Below, one piece after another: positions 26,544 to 35,830 of a stretch of DNA of 64,000 nucleotides. Under the pieces are notes generated by a model that searched no databases, had not been told where the DNA came from, and worked only from the letters and a program-made list of their open reading frames with translations. Numbering within the stretch: position 1 is the stretch's first letter; each line of letters starts with the position of its first letter. Origin of the DNA: an uncultured Eubacteriales bacterium (GTDB lineage: Bacteria; Bacillota; Clostridia; Christensenellales; Aristaeellaceae). The translations under genes were made by a program, and so were the position numbers. The stretch spans positions 66,269 to 130,268 of the forward strand of contig CACYWL010000002.1 in assembly GCA_902778055.1 (NCBI GenBank), in the 5' to 3' direction.

Positions 26544-27824
26544 TTATCCCAGCTCCAGCTGATCCGCGCCCACCGGCCGGATGTTCAGCACCCTGCAGGC
26601 ATCCTTTCCGAAGGCCTCCTCCATCAGCTTCACGAAATGGTCCGTCCTCTCCCGCGGGACAAAGTTCAGCGTTGTTCCGGCGAAGCCGCCTCCGTGGATT
26701 CTCCAGGCCCCGCTTCCCGCCAGCAGCCGCTCGGCCAGGCAGAGCGCGAGGCTCAGGCTCTGATCCTCGTTGGTGGCGTAGATGTTCTGCAGGTACATGT
26801 AGGAGGACCGTCCGCTCTCCCGGATCAGATGGAGGAAATCTCCCATCCGATCCTCCTTCAGCGCGGCCACCTGCGCCGGAACCCGGTCATTTTCCGCGAC
26901 AAAATGGAAGGCCCGCAGAATCGCCCGGTCGGAAACCTGCTTCCGCAGCTTCGGCAGATTCGTCATCAGGTCCGTCTCACTGATTCCCCGCAGAACCTCC
27001 TGCCCGAGGCACGCCGCCACCTCCCGCATTTCCTTCGGGATGGCCGCGTAGTGATCCGTCAGGTTCGCGTGGCTCCCGCCCGTGGCGACGACCACCAGCG
27101 CGTACCCCTTCTTTGCAAAATCATACTGAAGGGCTTCCACCTTCGGATTCTTTTCGTCCTCGAAATCCACCGTCACCAGCCCGCCCGCGGCGCTGGCCAT
27201 CTGGTCCAGCAGCCCGGAGGGCTTGCCGAAATAGAGGTTTTCCGCCCGCCGGCTGATCTGGGCCCGCTCCGTGAAGGGCATGTCAAACCGGTTGTACAGC
27301 CCGTCGAAAACCGCTGTCAGCATGACCTCCAGTGCGGCGGAGCTGGAAAGGCCGCTGCCTCCGGCGACGGTGGAGGTGACGCAGGCGTCAAACCCGCCGA
27401 TTCGGTATCCGGCCCGCTTCATGCCGTCCGCCACGCCGCGGATCAGGCTTGCCGTCGTGCCCTCCTCCCCGGCATGGACATCCGTGTCGGAAAGATCCAT
27501 TTCGATCGGAGCATATCCCTCGCTGTGAAAGCGCACGATCCCGTCCTTCCGGGGCGCGGCCGCGCAGAGCGCGTCCAGGTTGATGCTGGCGGCCAGCACC
27601 CGTCCCCGGTTATGGTCCGTATGGTTTCCTCCGATCTCCGTCCGTCCCGGCGCGCTGAACAGCCGGACTCCGTCCGTCCCTTCAAAGGTTTCCTCAAAGG
27701 TTTTCAGCAGCGTGGCATAGCGCTCCTTCTGCGCCTGAAGATTCGCCGCGCCGTACAGCTTCGTCAGATGCGCTTCCGTTCCGGGGGTATTCAGTTTTTC
27801 CAGCCATTTTTCTGTCAGGTTCAT
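26544..27824 (-). CDS. galK: galactokinase
   Basis: 426 residues of the GHMP kinase family, ATP-dependent phosphorylation of galactose in the Leloir pathway. The N-terminal galactose motif reads GRTEIGGNHTDHN (a known clostridial form of the GR-NL-GEHTDY motif). The ATP-binding GGSGLSSSAALE lies about 140-151 and the C-terminal GGFAGTT motif is intact. The protein is about 35 residues longer than E. coli GalK, mainly at the N-terminus. It lies 55 bases after the binding-protein gene, suggesting a sugar-uptake link. No galT or galE is in the window. Confidence 0.93.
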   Translation of the reverse strand: MNLTEKWLEKLNTPGTEAHLTKLYGAANLQAQKERYATLLKTFEETFEGTDGVRLFSAPGRTEIGGNHTDHNRGRVLAASINLDALCAAAPRKDGIVRFHSEGYAPIEMDLSDTDVHAGEEGTTASLIRGVADGMKRAGYRIGGFDACVTSTVAGGSGLSSSAALEVMLTAVFDGLYNRFDMPFTERAQISRRAENLYFGKPSGLLDQMASAAGGLVTVDFEDEKNPKVEALQYDFAKKGYALVVVATGGSHANLTDHYAAIPKEMREVAACLGQEVLRGISETDLMTNLPKLRKQVSDRAILRAFHFVAENDRVPAQVAALKEDRMGDFLHLIRESGRSSYMYLQNIYATNEDQSLSLALCLAERLLAGSGAWRIHGGGFAGTTLNFVPRERTDHFVKLMEEAFGKDACRVLNIRPVGADQLELG

Positions 27825-27879
27825 TTTCTTTTCCTTCCTGTTTCTCCGCTGATCCGGTTCGTCCGAAATGTCCGCTTTC

Positions 27880-29391
27880 TCATTCCTGGAAGTACTTCTG
27901 CCACAGGGCGGCCATCCGGTTCAGCCCCCTGCGCTCCGCCTCCTGCACAAATTCCGTCCAGCTGGCGTCGTTCAGCTCCGTATCGCCCGTGACGAATTCC
28001 GCCATTCTTTTCTCTGCCCAGGGAGCGATTTCCACCTGCAGGGCTGCAACCTCCGCCCGATCCTCCTCGGTCAGGTAAACCGGGGGGAAGGACGGCAGCG
28101 TGTACTGCTGCACCCTCGACATGTCCTCAATCAGGCTCTGGGTGGAAGCGTCCTGGTATTTCTGCTGGAAATCCTTCTTCACGATTCCCGGCGCAATGCC
28201 GCCGTCGCTCAGGGTCGCTCCCGGCAGGATGTCGCTGGCCACGGTCTGAAGGTCATCCATCCATTCCCAGGTCCCGTCCTCGGTCCAGCGGTATTCCTTC
28301 CCTTCCTCGCCGGCCTGCATCAGGATGCTTCCCGCTTCCGTGTACAGGCTGTTGACCCAGGTCAGCATCCTCTCCGGCTCCCTGCAGGTGCGGGTCAGCG
28401 CGAAGGTGCCCTTGGTCAGCGGGCCGAGCAGATCCCGGTAGACCCGCTTTCCGCTGTATTCCAGGGGCGTCAGGGCGGTATACTGATCCATCGCTTCCGA
28501 AGGCACCACCGTCAGCGGCGAGTTGGACAGGAACATTCCGTAGGGAATGGCGGCCTTGCTGTCCGTGATCTGCCGCAGGGGATCCGCCGTGGAAAAGCTC
28601 GTATGCCCCAGCAGCTCCTCCTCCCACAGCCCGTGGAGCCATTCCAGGAAGGCCCGGTTCTCCTCCGAGGTCAGCGAGGACGTTACCTTTCCGTCCTGCA
28701 GCCGGAGGTAATAGTCATTGTCCGTGATCCCGAAGGCATGCCCCAGGAAGCGCAGATCCCACATTCCCAGCACGCTGAGCGGAATTTCATCCGCCCGCCC
28801 GTTTCGGTTCGGGTCCCCCTCCCGGAAGGCGCGGAGCACCTCCGTCAGCTCCTCGGCCGTGGAGGGCATTTCCTTTTTCAGGGTGTTCAGCCAGCTCCGG
28901 TTGATCCAGATCAGGTTGTTCGGCGCCAGCTCGTTGATGCAGGGCAGGGCGCGGATCGTCCCGTCCGGCAGCGTCACGGCCGCCATCCACGCCGGATTGG
29001 CCTCCAGAAGGCTCCAGAGATCCGGCGCGTATTCCGCCAGCAGGGGCTTCAGATCCAGGAGGATTCCGCTTTCCGCCATCCTCATCGTTTCCTCGTCCGT
29101 CAGCCCGGCCTTGAACAGCACATCCGGAAGGTCCGTTCCCTCCGCGATCTCCTTTTTTCTCTCGGTCCACTGCTTCTCGTCCGTTCTCTGGCGGAACTCA
29201 AAGCTGATTCCCGTCTTCTCCTGCATGCGCTGAAAAAAAAGATTGGTTTCCCAGTCATGATTCGCGCTGCCGCCGTCAAAGCCCTCCATGACGAAATCCG
29301 GAGCCTTCAGCTGATCCGATTCCGCCGCTCCTCCGGCCAGCGCCGCGGCCAGAAGCAGTACGGCCGTCAGTATTCCCGCGATTCTGCGCAT
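27880..29391 (-). CDS. extracellular solute-binding protein, no partner permease nearby
   Basis: 503 residues with a signal peptide (hydrophobic 4-20, cleavage near GGA-AES). It resembles the large carbohydrate-binding proteins of the Lpl/YtcQ type (ABC family 1): FFQRMQEKTGISFEFR, DLPDVLFKAG, PLTKGTFALTRTCREPERM and the WTEDGTWEWM stretch. No lipobox cysteine is present, which is unusual for a Gram-positive binding protein. The ligand is unknown, but the adjacent galK hints at a sugar. It has its own strong promoter. Confidence 0.85.
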   Translation of the reverse strand: MRRIAGILTAVLLLAAALAGGAAESDQLKAPDFVMEGFDGGSANHDWETNLFFQRMQEKTGISFEFRQRTDEKQWTERKKEIAEGTDLPDVLFKAGLTDEETMRMAESGILLDLKPLLAEYAPDLWSLLEANPAWMAAVTLPDGTIRALPCINELAPNNLIWINRSWLNTLKKEMPSTAEELTEVLRAFREGDPNRNGRADEIPLSVLGMWDLRFLGHAFGITDNDYYLRLQDGKVTSSLTSEENRAFLEWLHGLWEEELLGHTSFSTADPLRQITDSKAAIPYGMFLSNSPLTVVPSEAMDQYTALTPLEYSGKRVYRDLLGPLTKGTFALTRTCREPERMLTWVNSLYTEAGSILMQAGEEGKEYRWTEDGTWEWMDDLQTVASDILPGATLSDGGIAPGIVKKDFQQKYQDASTQSLIEDMSRVQQYTLPSFPPVYLTEEDRAEVAALQVEIAPWAEKRMAEFVTGDTELNDASWTEFVQEAERRGLNRMAALWQKYFQE

Positions 29392-29422
29392 TCTTCTTCC
29401 TCCTCAGTAGGTACTGCTCTGT

Positions 29423-29451
29423 ATTATATGCAAACGGGCCGCGAAATTCAA
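29423..29451 (-). promoter_or_regulatory. promoter for the binding protein-galK-tsaB unit
   Basis: TTGAAT (29446-29451), 17-base spacer, TATAAT (29423-29428). GAGGAGGAAG follows just before the ATG at 29391. Confidence 0.75.
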
Positions 29452-29466
29452 CCTGACGCCCACTTG

Positions 29467-29495
29467 AAAACCCCCGGCGTTCTTTGGCCGGGGGT
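29467..29495 (-). terminator. intrinsic terminator after ftsZ
   Basis: A CCCCCGGC/GCCGGGGG stem with a 7- to 8-base loop (29471-29478 with 29487-29494) is followed on the minus strand by TTTT. It ends the division cluster, 15 bases after the ftsZ stop. Confidence 0.8.
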
Positions 29496-29508
29496 CGTAT
29501 TCCGGAAT

Positions 29509-30954
29509 TTATTTCTTTCTGCGCAGGTATCCCTGCACGCCGTGGCTGTCGGTCGCCATGGCCTGCGTCTGCGGAACGGGGGCAAAGCCGCCGGTCGCCT
29601 GTCCGTTTCCGCCGAATGCCGGCTGATAGGGCGCCTGGGGTGCGGTGCTCTGGAAAACCTGTCCCTTTCCGTAGGGAACAGGCTGCTCCTGCTGAACCTG
29701 GAAGGGCCGGGTCGTCTGGGGCTGCGGAGACATCTGCGGCTGGCCCTGCTGCTGATAGCTGAAGCCGGTCTGGAAGCCGCCGCCGCTGACGGCGCCGGGC
29801 ACGCCCATGCTCGGCCGGCTGGACCCCATGAAGGTCGGCGTCTCACCCGTCGAGCTGAACAGGGATCCGGCCGCCGAAGAAGCCGCAGGCTCCGCCGCGG
29901 TGCTTTCTCCGCGCAGGGAGCCGGTTCCGAAGCTGCCGAAGAGGCGGTCGTGTTCGATTTCCCTCGGCTTGCGGGCAGGTTCCCTCGCGGGGAAGGGGGT
30001 CTTCTCAAATCCGGTGGCAATCACCGTGATCCGCACATCGTCTCCCATGGATTCGTCGATCCCGGCGCCGAAAATGATGTTTGCGTCCGGATCCGCCGCT
30101 TCCATGATCAGCTTGGCGGCTTCATTGATATCCATAATGGAAATGTCCGCGCCGCCGGTCACATTGATCAGCACCGCGCGCGCGCCGTCGATGGTCGTCT
30201 CCAGCAGCGGGGAGGAAATGGCGTTCTTCGCGGCCTCGATCAGCTTGTTCTCGCCGCTGCCCACGCCAATGCCCATATGGGCCATGCCGCCGGACTCCAT
30301 GACGGTCTTCACGTCCGCAAAGTCCAGGTTGATCATGGCCGGCACGGCGATCAGGTCGCTGATGCCCTGGATGCCCTGGCGGAGAACATCATCCGCGATC
30401 CGGAAGGCTTCCAGCATCGTGGTTCCCTTGTTGACCACCTGCAGCAGACGGTCGTTCGGGATGACCACCAGCGTGTCCACATGCTGCTTCAGCTCGGTGA
30501 TTCCGTTCTCGGCATTCTTCATCCGCTGCTTGCCCTCAAAATTGAAGGGCTTGGTCACAACCGCAATCGTCAGGCAGCCCAGATCCCGGGCGATTTCCGC
30601 CACGATGGGCGCCGCGCCGGTGCCGGTGCCGCCGCCCATGCCGGCGGTAATGAAAACAAGATCGGCTCCCTTCAGGCTCTGGGCAATCTCCTCGCGGCTT
30701 TCCTCCGCGGCCCTGCGGCCCACCTCCGGAACCGCACCGGCGCCGAGGCCCTTGGTCAGCTTCTCCCCGATCTGGATCTTCACCTGCGCGTCTGAAAGAT
30801 TCAGGGCCTGCCGATCCGTGTTGACGGAGATGAACTCGACTCCGCGAAGGCCCGCGTCCACCATGCGGTTCACGGCGTTGTTCCCGCCTCCTCCGCAGCC
30901 TACTACCTTGATGGAAGCGAAGGTATCCTGTTCGTCATTCTGAAATTCGATCAT
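29509..30954 (-). CDS. ftsZ: cell division GTPase FtsZ
   Basis: 481 residues. The tubulin homologue that forms the division ring. The N-terminal [11 protein letters not shown] and tubulin signature [12 protein letters not shown] are present, as is the synergy loop region ([11 protein letters not shown]). After residue about 320 comes a long linker rich in Gln, Pro and Gly (about 140 residues), longer than the usual 50-70. The extreme C-terminus [10 protein letters not shown] matches the conserved tail that binds FtsA. AATGGAGG precedes the ATG. It follows ftsA by 40 bases. Confidence 0.97.
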   Translation of the reverse strand: MIEFQNDEQDTFASIKVVGCGGGGNNAVNRMVDAGLRGVEFISVNTDRQALNLSDAQVKIQIGEKLTKGLGAGAVPEVGRRAAEESREEIAQSLKGADLVFITAGMGGGTGTGAAPIVAEIARDLGCLTIAVVTKPFNFEGKQRMKNAENGITELKQHVDTLVVIPNDRLLQVVNKGTTMLEAFRIADDVLRQGIQGISDLIAVPAMINLDFADVKTVMESGGMAHMGIGVGSGENKLIEAAKNAISSPLLETTIDGARAVLINVTGGADISIMDINEAAKLIMEAADPDANIIFGAGIDESMGDDVRITVIATGFEKTPFPAREPARKPREIEHDRLFGSFGTGSLRGESTAAEPAASSAAGSLFSSTGETPTFMGSSRPSMGVPGAVSGGGFQTGFSYQQQGQPQMSPQPQTTRPFQVQQEQPVPYGKGQVFQSTAPQAPYQPAFGGNGQATGGFAPVPQTQAMATDSHGVQGYLRRKK

Positions 30955-30994
30955 GGCTCAATCCTCCATTTTGATTCGCTGCCTTCTCCGCGTC

Positions 30995-32188
30995 TCAGCC
31001 GCCCAGCAGGCTCCGGAAGAAGCCTGCCACCTTGCTTCCGATGCCGCCCGACGGAGCCCGCTGCTGCTCGATGGTATCGATGATCAGATCCATCAGCCCG
31101 AGGCTGCTGGAGAAGCTGTGGCTGTTCAGCTTGGTCGTCCTCCGCGGAATATCCTCCACGGCGCGCCCCAGCTTGCCGCAGAGGTACTCCCGGCCGCCCC
31201 GGTTGAAGCTGAGCCCGCCCCCTGTCATCAGCACGTGGCTCCAGCTGCCCAGGCCGCCGAAATCATTCTCAATCGCGTCCTTGATCTCCTCGGCGATTTC
31301 GTCCACCGCCTTGCAGATCACGGGGCGCACCTGCTCGCGGGTAAAGACGGCCGCCTTTTCCCCGTCCGCTCCGGGAACCTCGTATTTTTCTTCCCCGGCC
31401 TCAATCCCGTAGACATACTTGCGCTTGATTTCCTCCGCGGCGGAAAGGCTGATATCCAGCTCGTCCGCCAGCGCCACGGCGATGTCTCCGCCGCCCCTGG
31501 GAAGCACCTTGTGGTAGATCACAGCGTCGCCCTCGACCCCGATGATTTCCGTATTCAGATACCCCATGTCAATCAGCACGCTGGTATGGTCCCGCGCCTG
31601 CTCGTCCATATAGAGCATCGCCTCGCCGGCCGTGGTGGAGAAGAAGCCGGCCACCTGGATTCCCAGCTCCGCCATCCGCGTGGTCACGTCGTCGATAAAA
31701 TAGCGGTTCCCGACGATGAAGCTGATGAACGCGGTCATTTCCCGGCCCTTCATGCCGACGGGCTCCAGCGTCTTCTTGCTGGAATCCACCATGAACCAGG
31801 CAGGGCTGGAATGAATCACAACCCCGGGAATATCCTCCAGCTTTTCGGCCGCCTGGGCAAAGGCGGCCTTCACATCCTTGGAGGACACGCGCGGATCCGT
31901 CCCCGTCAGGGTCACGGTCACTTTGGTTGCATAGACGCGGGTAAAGGCGCCGGGCACGCCGACATTGATTTCACGGATCTTGGAGCCGCTCTGGGATTCC
32001 GCGTCCGCAATGGAACGGCGAATGGCCTCGTTGACATCCTCCGGGTTGTTCCACCCTTCTTCCAGATATCCGTCATATCTGGAGATCCCGGCAGCCACGA
32101 TGTCGCAGCGCTGGCTGCCGCTGTTCTCCGCCACCAGCGTCACGATCTTGCTGGTCCCAAAATCTATGGTGGCAACGGTTGTTTTCAT
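30995..32188 (-). CDS. ftsA: cell division protein FtsA
   Basis: 397 residues from the ATG at 32188. The longer frame begins at the predicted transcription start and is not used. FtsA is an actin-like ATPase that tethers FtsZ to the membrane. It shows TIDFGTSKI (phosphate 1), IDMGYLNTEI (phosphate 2), LMTGGG (adenosine) and a C-terminal amphipathic helix KVAGFFRSLLGG for membrane binding. It is transcribed from its own promoter as well as possibly by read-through from ftsQ. Confidence 0.95.
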   Translation of the reverse strand: MKTTVATIDFGTSKIVTLVAENSGSQRCDIVAAGISRYDGYLEEGWNNPEDVNEAIRRSIADAESQSGSKIREINVGVPGAFTRVYATKVTVTLTGTDPRVSSKDVKAAFAQAAEKLEDIPGVVIHSSPAWFMVDSSKKTLEPVGMKGREMTAFISFIVGNRYFIDDVTTRMAELGIQVAGFFSTTAGEAMLYMDEQARDHTSVLIDMGYLNTEIIGVEGDAVIYHKVLPRGGGDIAVALADELDISLSAAEEIKRKYVYGIEAGEEKYEVPGADGEKAAVFTREQVRPVICKAVDEIAEEIKDAIENDFGGLGSWSHVLMTGGGLSFNRGGREYLCGKLGRAVEDIPRRTTKLNSHSFSSSLGLMDLIIDTIEQQRAPSGGIGSKVAGFFRSLLGG

Positions 32189-32253
32189 CCTTTTAACCCC
32201 CCGTATCCGGAGCTTCATCCGGAAAAAAACTACAAATAAATGCAACCTTCGCT

Positions 32254-32282
32254 ATTATAGCGCCATCATCATGGAATTGCAA
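32254..32282 (-). promoter_or_regulatory. internal promoter for ftsA-ftsZ
   Basis: TTGCAA (32277-32282) and TATAAT (32254-32259) are 17 bases apart on the minus strand in the A/T-rich 143-base gap between ftsQ and ftsA. The predicted leader is about 58 bases. Confidence 0.75.
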
Positions 32283-32331
32283 GCATTTTTCGTTCTTTTG
32301 TTACGAAATTCTTTCTTTTTTGTGAAATATT

Positions 32332-33393
32332 TCAGACCTCCTGCGGGGTGAAGATCGGTGTCTCCGGAAGGCTGACGTTGATGACGCCGCCGTGATACCC
32401 CCGCCTGAGCAGTTCCTCCCGCGTAATCAGCATGCTTCTCAGCTTGGCGTGAATATACATGCTGTTCCCCATGGCCACCGTAAAGCCGTCCCGGGTAGTA
32501 AGCAGCAGGCTGTCCAGATTGCTCAGATCCGCCTCCGCCATCAGGGACGAACACCCCAGCACCTTCAGCTCCAGGAACAGGCTGCTGAACACGACCTGCT
32601 GCTCCGGGTTTTCCAGCACCAGGCTCTGTCCGGGAAGCGCGCCCGAGCGGACCTTCAGCCCGTCCACGCGGACCAGGCCGGCAATCTGCTCCCTCACCTT
32701 CTCCTGCTTTTCGCTTTCCTCCTCGTCGGCCTCATTCCCTCCGGTCAGCTCGGCCGGAATCGTCTCCGACTCGGACAGCACGGTCCTCTGCTTGTCCATG
32801 ATGTAGAGGATGCCGTTCCAGGTCATCCAGCAGCAGGCTTCCCGCTCCTCCACCCGGAGGATCACGGTGGAGGGAAGATCCTTTTCCAGATACCTGAACT
32901 TCAGCAGGGGCTCCTGTTCGATGCCCCGCTCAATGGCGGCCTCGTCCAGCCCGAAGATGGGCATGCCGACGCTGATGCCGCTCCTCCGGATCACCTCCGC
33001 CGCGGGGATCCGGCTGTTTCCCTGAACCGACACCCGCCGTACGGTGAACAGCCCGAAATGAAGGAGCAGGAACAGCGCGGCCGTTCCGGCCAGCGCGGCT
33101 GCGATCGCCCTTCCCCTCTGCCCCTTCCGGCGCGTTTTTTTCTCCGGAGCCTTCTGCTGTCCCCCGGACGGAGCCTCCTCCCGTCCGAACTGATATCCGG
33201 TATTCTGCTTTGCCCAGAATTCGCCGCTTCGGTTGTTGAGCTCCTCGCTGCGCTCGTTGCGCAGCTCCGGCGCGTCCTCCGGCTCATCGAAGGGGCTTTC
33301 CTCCATGGGATAGGGGGAAATCCAGGTGTCCCGCTGCCACTCCGGAAGGGGAGGCTGCGGATCCGTCCGGTCCTGATGCGGATACTGATCCAC
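32332..33393 (-). CDS. ftsQ: cell division protein FtsQ/DivIB
   Basis: 353 residues. A bitopic membrane protein of the divisome. A long acidic and then basic cytoplasmic part (1-95, ending KKTRRKGQRGR), one membrane segment (about 97-115), then a POTRA domain (FTVRRVSVQGNSRIPAAEVI) and the beta domain. The cytoplasmic part is longer than in most homologues. It sits between murD and ftsA, the usual place. Confidence 0.9.
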   Translation of the reverse strand: MDQYPHQDRTDPQPPLPEWQRDTWISPYPMEESPFDEPEDAPELRNERSEELNNRSGEFWAKQNTGYQFGREEAPSGGQQKAPEKKTRRKGQRGRAIAAALAGTAALFLLLHFGLFTVRRVSVQGNSRIPAAEVIRRSGISVGMPIFGLDEAAIERGIEQEPLLKFRYLEKDLPSTVILRVEEREACCWMTWNGILYIMDKQRTVLSESETIPAELTGGNEADEEESEKQEKVREQIAGLVRVDGLKVRSGALPGQSLVLENPEQQVVFSSLFLELKVLGCSSLMAEADLSNLDSLLLTTRDGFTVAMGNSMYIHAKLRSMLITREELLRRGYHGGVINVSLPETPIFTPQEV

Positions 33394-33429
33394 CTTTTCC
33401 TCCCTCCCGTCCTTTATACTTCAGTCTGT

Positions 33430-34791
33430 TTACAGTTCCGCAACGATCTTCTTGAATATCCGACCGCGTTCTTCGTAGTCCTTGAACATGTCAAAGCTGG
33501 CGCAGGCCGGGCTCAGCAGCACATTCCAGCCTTCCTCCGCTGTCTGCCGGCAGAGCACCACGGCCTCCCGCAGCGTTTCCGCGTGCTGGATATGGTCGTA
33601 TCCCGCCCTGAGCAGGCTTTCCTCGATCTGCCCCGCCGTCTCCCCGATCAGGACGGTCTCGCGGATAATGTCCTTCCGCTCCATGATCTCCCGGCTCAGC
33701 GGGTCGAAGCTGACATGCTTGTCATATCCGCCCAGGATCAGCACCGTCGGGCGGGTCATGGTTTCGATGGCCTTCAGCGTGGAATCCACATTGGTTCCCT
33801 TGCTGTCGTTGAAGTATTCCACGCCGTCCAGCACCCGCACGCTTTCGATCCGGTGCTCCACGCCGCGGAAGGTTTTCAGCGTATGCCTGATCACCGGCAC
33901 GGGCACCTCCATGATCCCCGCGCAGCACACGGCGCCCAGCGCGTTTTCCAGGTTATGGGGGCCGGGAATCCGGACCTCCTCCGTCCTGCAGACCGTCCTC
34001 TCCTCTCCGTTCAGCCGCAGTACGATCTCTCCGTCCCGGACAAAGGCACCCTCCCGGACTTCCTTTTTCCGGCTGAATTTCAGCACCCGGCTCCGGACCT
34101 GGCGCCAAAGGCCCCGGAGTCCCGGGTCATCCGCGTTGAAAACCGCGAAATCCTCCGGCGTCTGCCGGGCGAACATCCTCATTTTCATCTCCGTATAGAC
34201 CTCCATGGTCCCGTGCCGGTTCAGGTGGTCCTCCGTGATGTTCGTCAGCAGCGCAACATGGGGATGAAAGGTGTCCGCCGTTTCCATCTGGAAGCTGCTG
34301 ACCTCGCAGACGAAAACATCCTCCGGCCGGCTGATCATCGCGGCCAGGGAATAGGGATACCCGATATTGCCGACCACATGGGTCACTTTGCCTGCGTTTT
34401 TGAAGATTTCGCCCAGAAGGGAAACCGTCGTCGTCTTTCCGTTGGTTCCCGTCACGGCCACCAGCGTGCCCTCGCTCAGCTGCCAGGCCACCTCCAGCTC
34501 ACCGGTGACATACAGCCCCATCTCCCTGGCCTTCCGGACAAACGGGGCGTCCACCGGGATGCCCGGGCTGATCACCAGCACCTCCTGTCCCTCCAGCAGG
34601 CTCTCCGCCGGACAGCCGAGGCGCCAGTTCAGCTGGAGTCCCTTCAGAACGTTCAGTCCCTCTCCCAGCTCTTCCTCCGTCTTGCTGTCGTTGATCGTTA
34701 CCTCCGCGCCGTTTGCGCGCAGCAGCTGGGCCGCGGCGATTCCGCTGCGGGCCATTCCTACAACCAGTACCCTTTTATTCTCGTAGTTCAT
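33430..34791 (-). CDS. murD: UDP-MurNAc-L-Ala:D-Glu ligase
   Basis: 453 residues. Adds D-glutamate in peptidoglycan precursor synthesis. P-loop GTNGKTTTV near residue 118, the NITEDHLNRHG region (substrate and metal), the FNDSKGTNVDSTLKAI stretch typical of MurD, and the LSPACASFDMF motif of the C-terminal domain. It starts 16 bases after mraY. Confidence 0.96.
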   Translation of the reverse strand: MNYENKRVLVVGMARSGIAAAQLLRANGAEVTINDSKTEEELGEGLNVLKGLQLNWRLGCPAESLLEGQEVLVISPGIPVDAPFVRKAREMGLYVTGELEVAWQLSEGTLVAVTGTNGKTTTVSLLGEIFKNAGKVTHVVGNIGYPYSLAAMISRPEDVFVCEVSSFQMETADTFHPHVALLTNITEDHLNRHGTMEVYTEMKMRMFARQTPEDFAVFNADDPGLRGLWRQVRSRVLKFSRKKEVREGAFVRDGEIVLRLNGEERTVCRTEEVRIPGPHNLENALGAVCCAGIMEVPVPVIRHTLKTFRGVEHRIESVRVLDGVEYFNDSKGTNVDSTLKAIETMTRPTVLILGGYDKHVSFDPLSREIMERKDIIRETVLIGETAGQIEESLLRAGYDHIQHAETLREAVVLCRQTAEEGWNVLLSPACASFDMFKDYEERGRIFKKIVAEL

Positions 34792-34807
34792 CTTCTGCTC
34801 CGGTTTC

Positions 34808-35830
34808 TTATCCCAGCAGGCTCAGCACAGCGATCATGCCCGCCACGGCGGTCACTCCCGCGTACATGCTCACGATCTGGGTTTCAGTATATCCTTTTTT
34901 CTCGAAATGATGATGCACGGGGCTCATCCTGAACAGCCGCCTTCCCTGATGATCCTGGCTGAATCTGCGGGTCAGCTTGAAATAATAGCGCTGCAGAATG
35001 ACGCTGAAGCTGCTGATCAGCGGGCAGATCCCGATCAGGATCAGCAGCAGCGGCTGGCGGAGAATCATGGCGAGTCCCACCGTGGCTCCTCCGATGAACA
35101 TGCTGCCCGTATCCCCCATAAAGACCCTGGCCGGATACCGGTTGTACCGGAGGTATCCCACGCAGCCTCCCATCAGGCTGACGGCAAAGATGCCCGCCGG
35201 GGCGGCGAAACCCGCGTCCCCGTTCAGCGCGTACACACCAAGCAGCACCACCATGGTCCAGGCGCCGGAGGAAACGGTGGTGATGGTTCCCAGCAGTCCG
35301 TCCAGCCCGTCCTGGAGGTTGGTGGAGTTGACGTAGAAAATGACCGTCAGGGTCATCAGCGGCAGATACCAGATCCCCAGCTCCCACTCCCGGTGCAGGA
35401 AGGGAACGGAGATGCTGCTTCCGATCTGCGGATTAAAATAGCACCAGCAGGCGAAGCCGGCCGCGGCCACGACCTGCCCGGCGATCTTCTGCCAGGGGGT
35501 CAGCCCCTCATGCCTTTTCTGGACCGCCTTGATCCAGTCATCCGCAAACCCGACCGCCATGCTCAGCAGGCTGACCGCCAGCAGCCCCAGCGCCGGATCC
35601 CACAGGCCCGTCCAGGGCCAGGGGTGCAGGAGCAGCATCGAAACCGCCACGCCCGCCGCAATCATCAGTCCGCCCATGACGGGAGTTCCCTGCTTCTGCT
35701 GATGCGCCGGTCCCAGCTCATAGATCACCGTGCCGAAATGCAGCTTCTTCAGGCGCCGGATCAGCCACGGACCCATGCCCAGCGCAATTCCCAGCGAAAG
35801 GAGCAGCGCCGCGATCATCCGCCAAATCAT
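34808..35830 (-). CDS. mraY: phospho-MurNAc-pentapeptide transferase
   Basis: 340 residues, about ten membrane segments. Transfers phospho-MurNAc-pentapeptide to undecaprenyl phosphate (lipid I). Catalytic motifs: GFADDWIKA, NLQDGLDGL, FMGDTGSMFIGG and VHHHFEKKG. Two positions differ from the usual NLTDGLDGL form (see findings). The ATG overlaps the murE stop (ATGA). murF, which should supply its substrate, is not in the cluster. Confidence 0.95.
   Translation of the reverse strand: MIWRMIAALLLSLGIALGMGPWLIRRLKKLHFGTVIYELGPAHQQKQGTPVMGGLMIAAGVAVSMLLLHPWPWTGLWDPALGLLAVSLLSMAVGFADDWIKAVQKRHEGLTPWQKIAGQVVAAAGFACWCYFNPQIGSSISVPFLHREWELGIWYLPLMTLTVIFYVNSTNLQDGLDGLLGTITTVSSGAWTMVVLLGVYALNGDAGFAAPAGIFAVSLMGGCVGYLRYNRYPARVFMGDTGSMFIGGATVGLAMILRQPLLLILIGICPLISSFSVILQRYYFKLTRRFSQDHQGRRLFRMSPVHHHFEKKGYTETQIVSMYAGVTAVAGMIAVLSLLG

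Noticed and set aside
27868-30795. A 975-codon plus-strand frame opposite the binding protein and ftsZ
   Set aside because: It crosses a promoter and a terminator and runs over two well-supported genes on the other strand.
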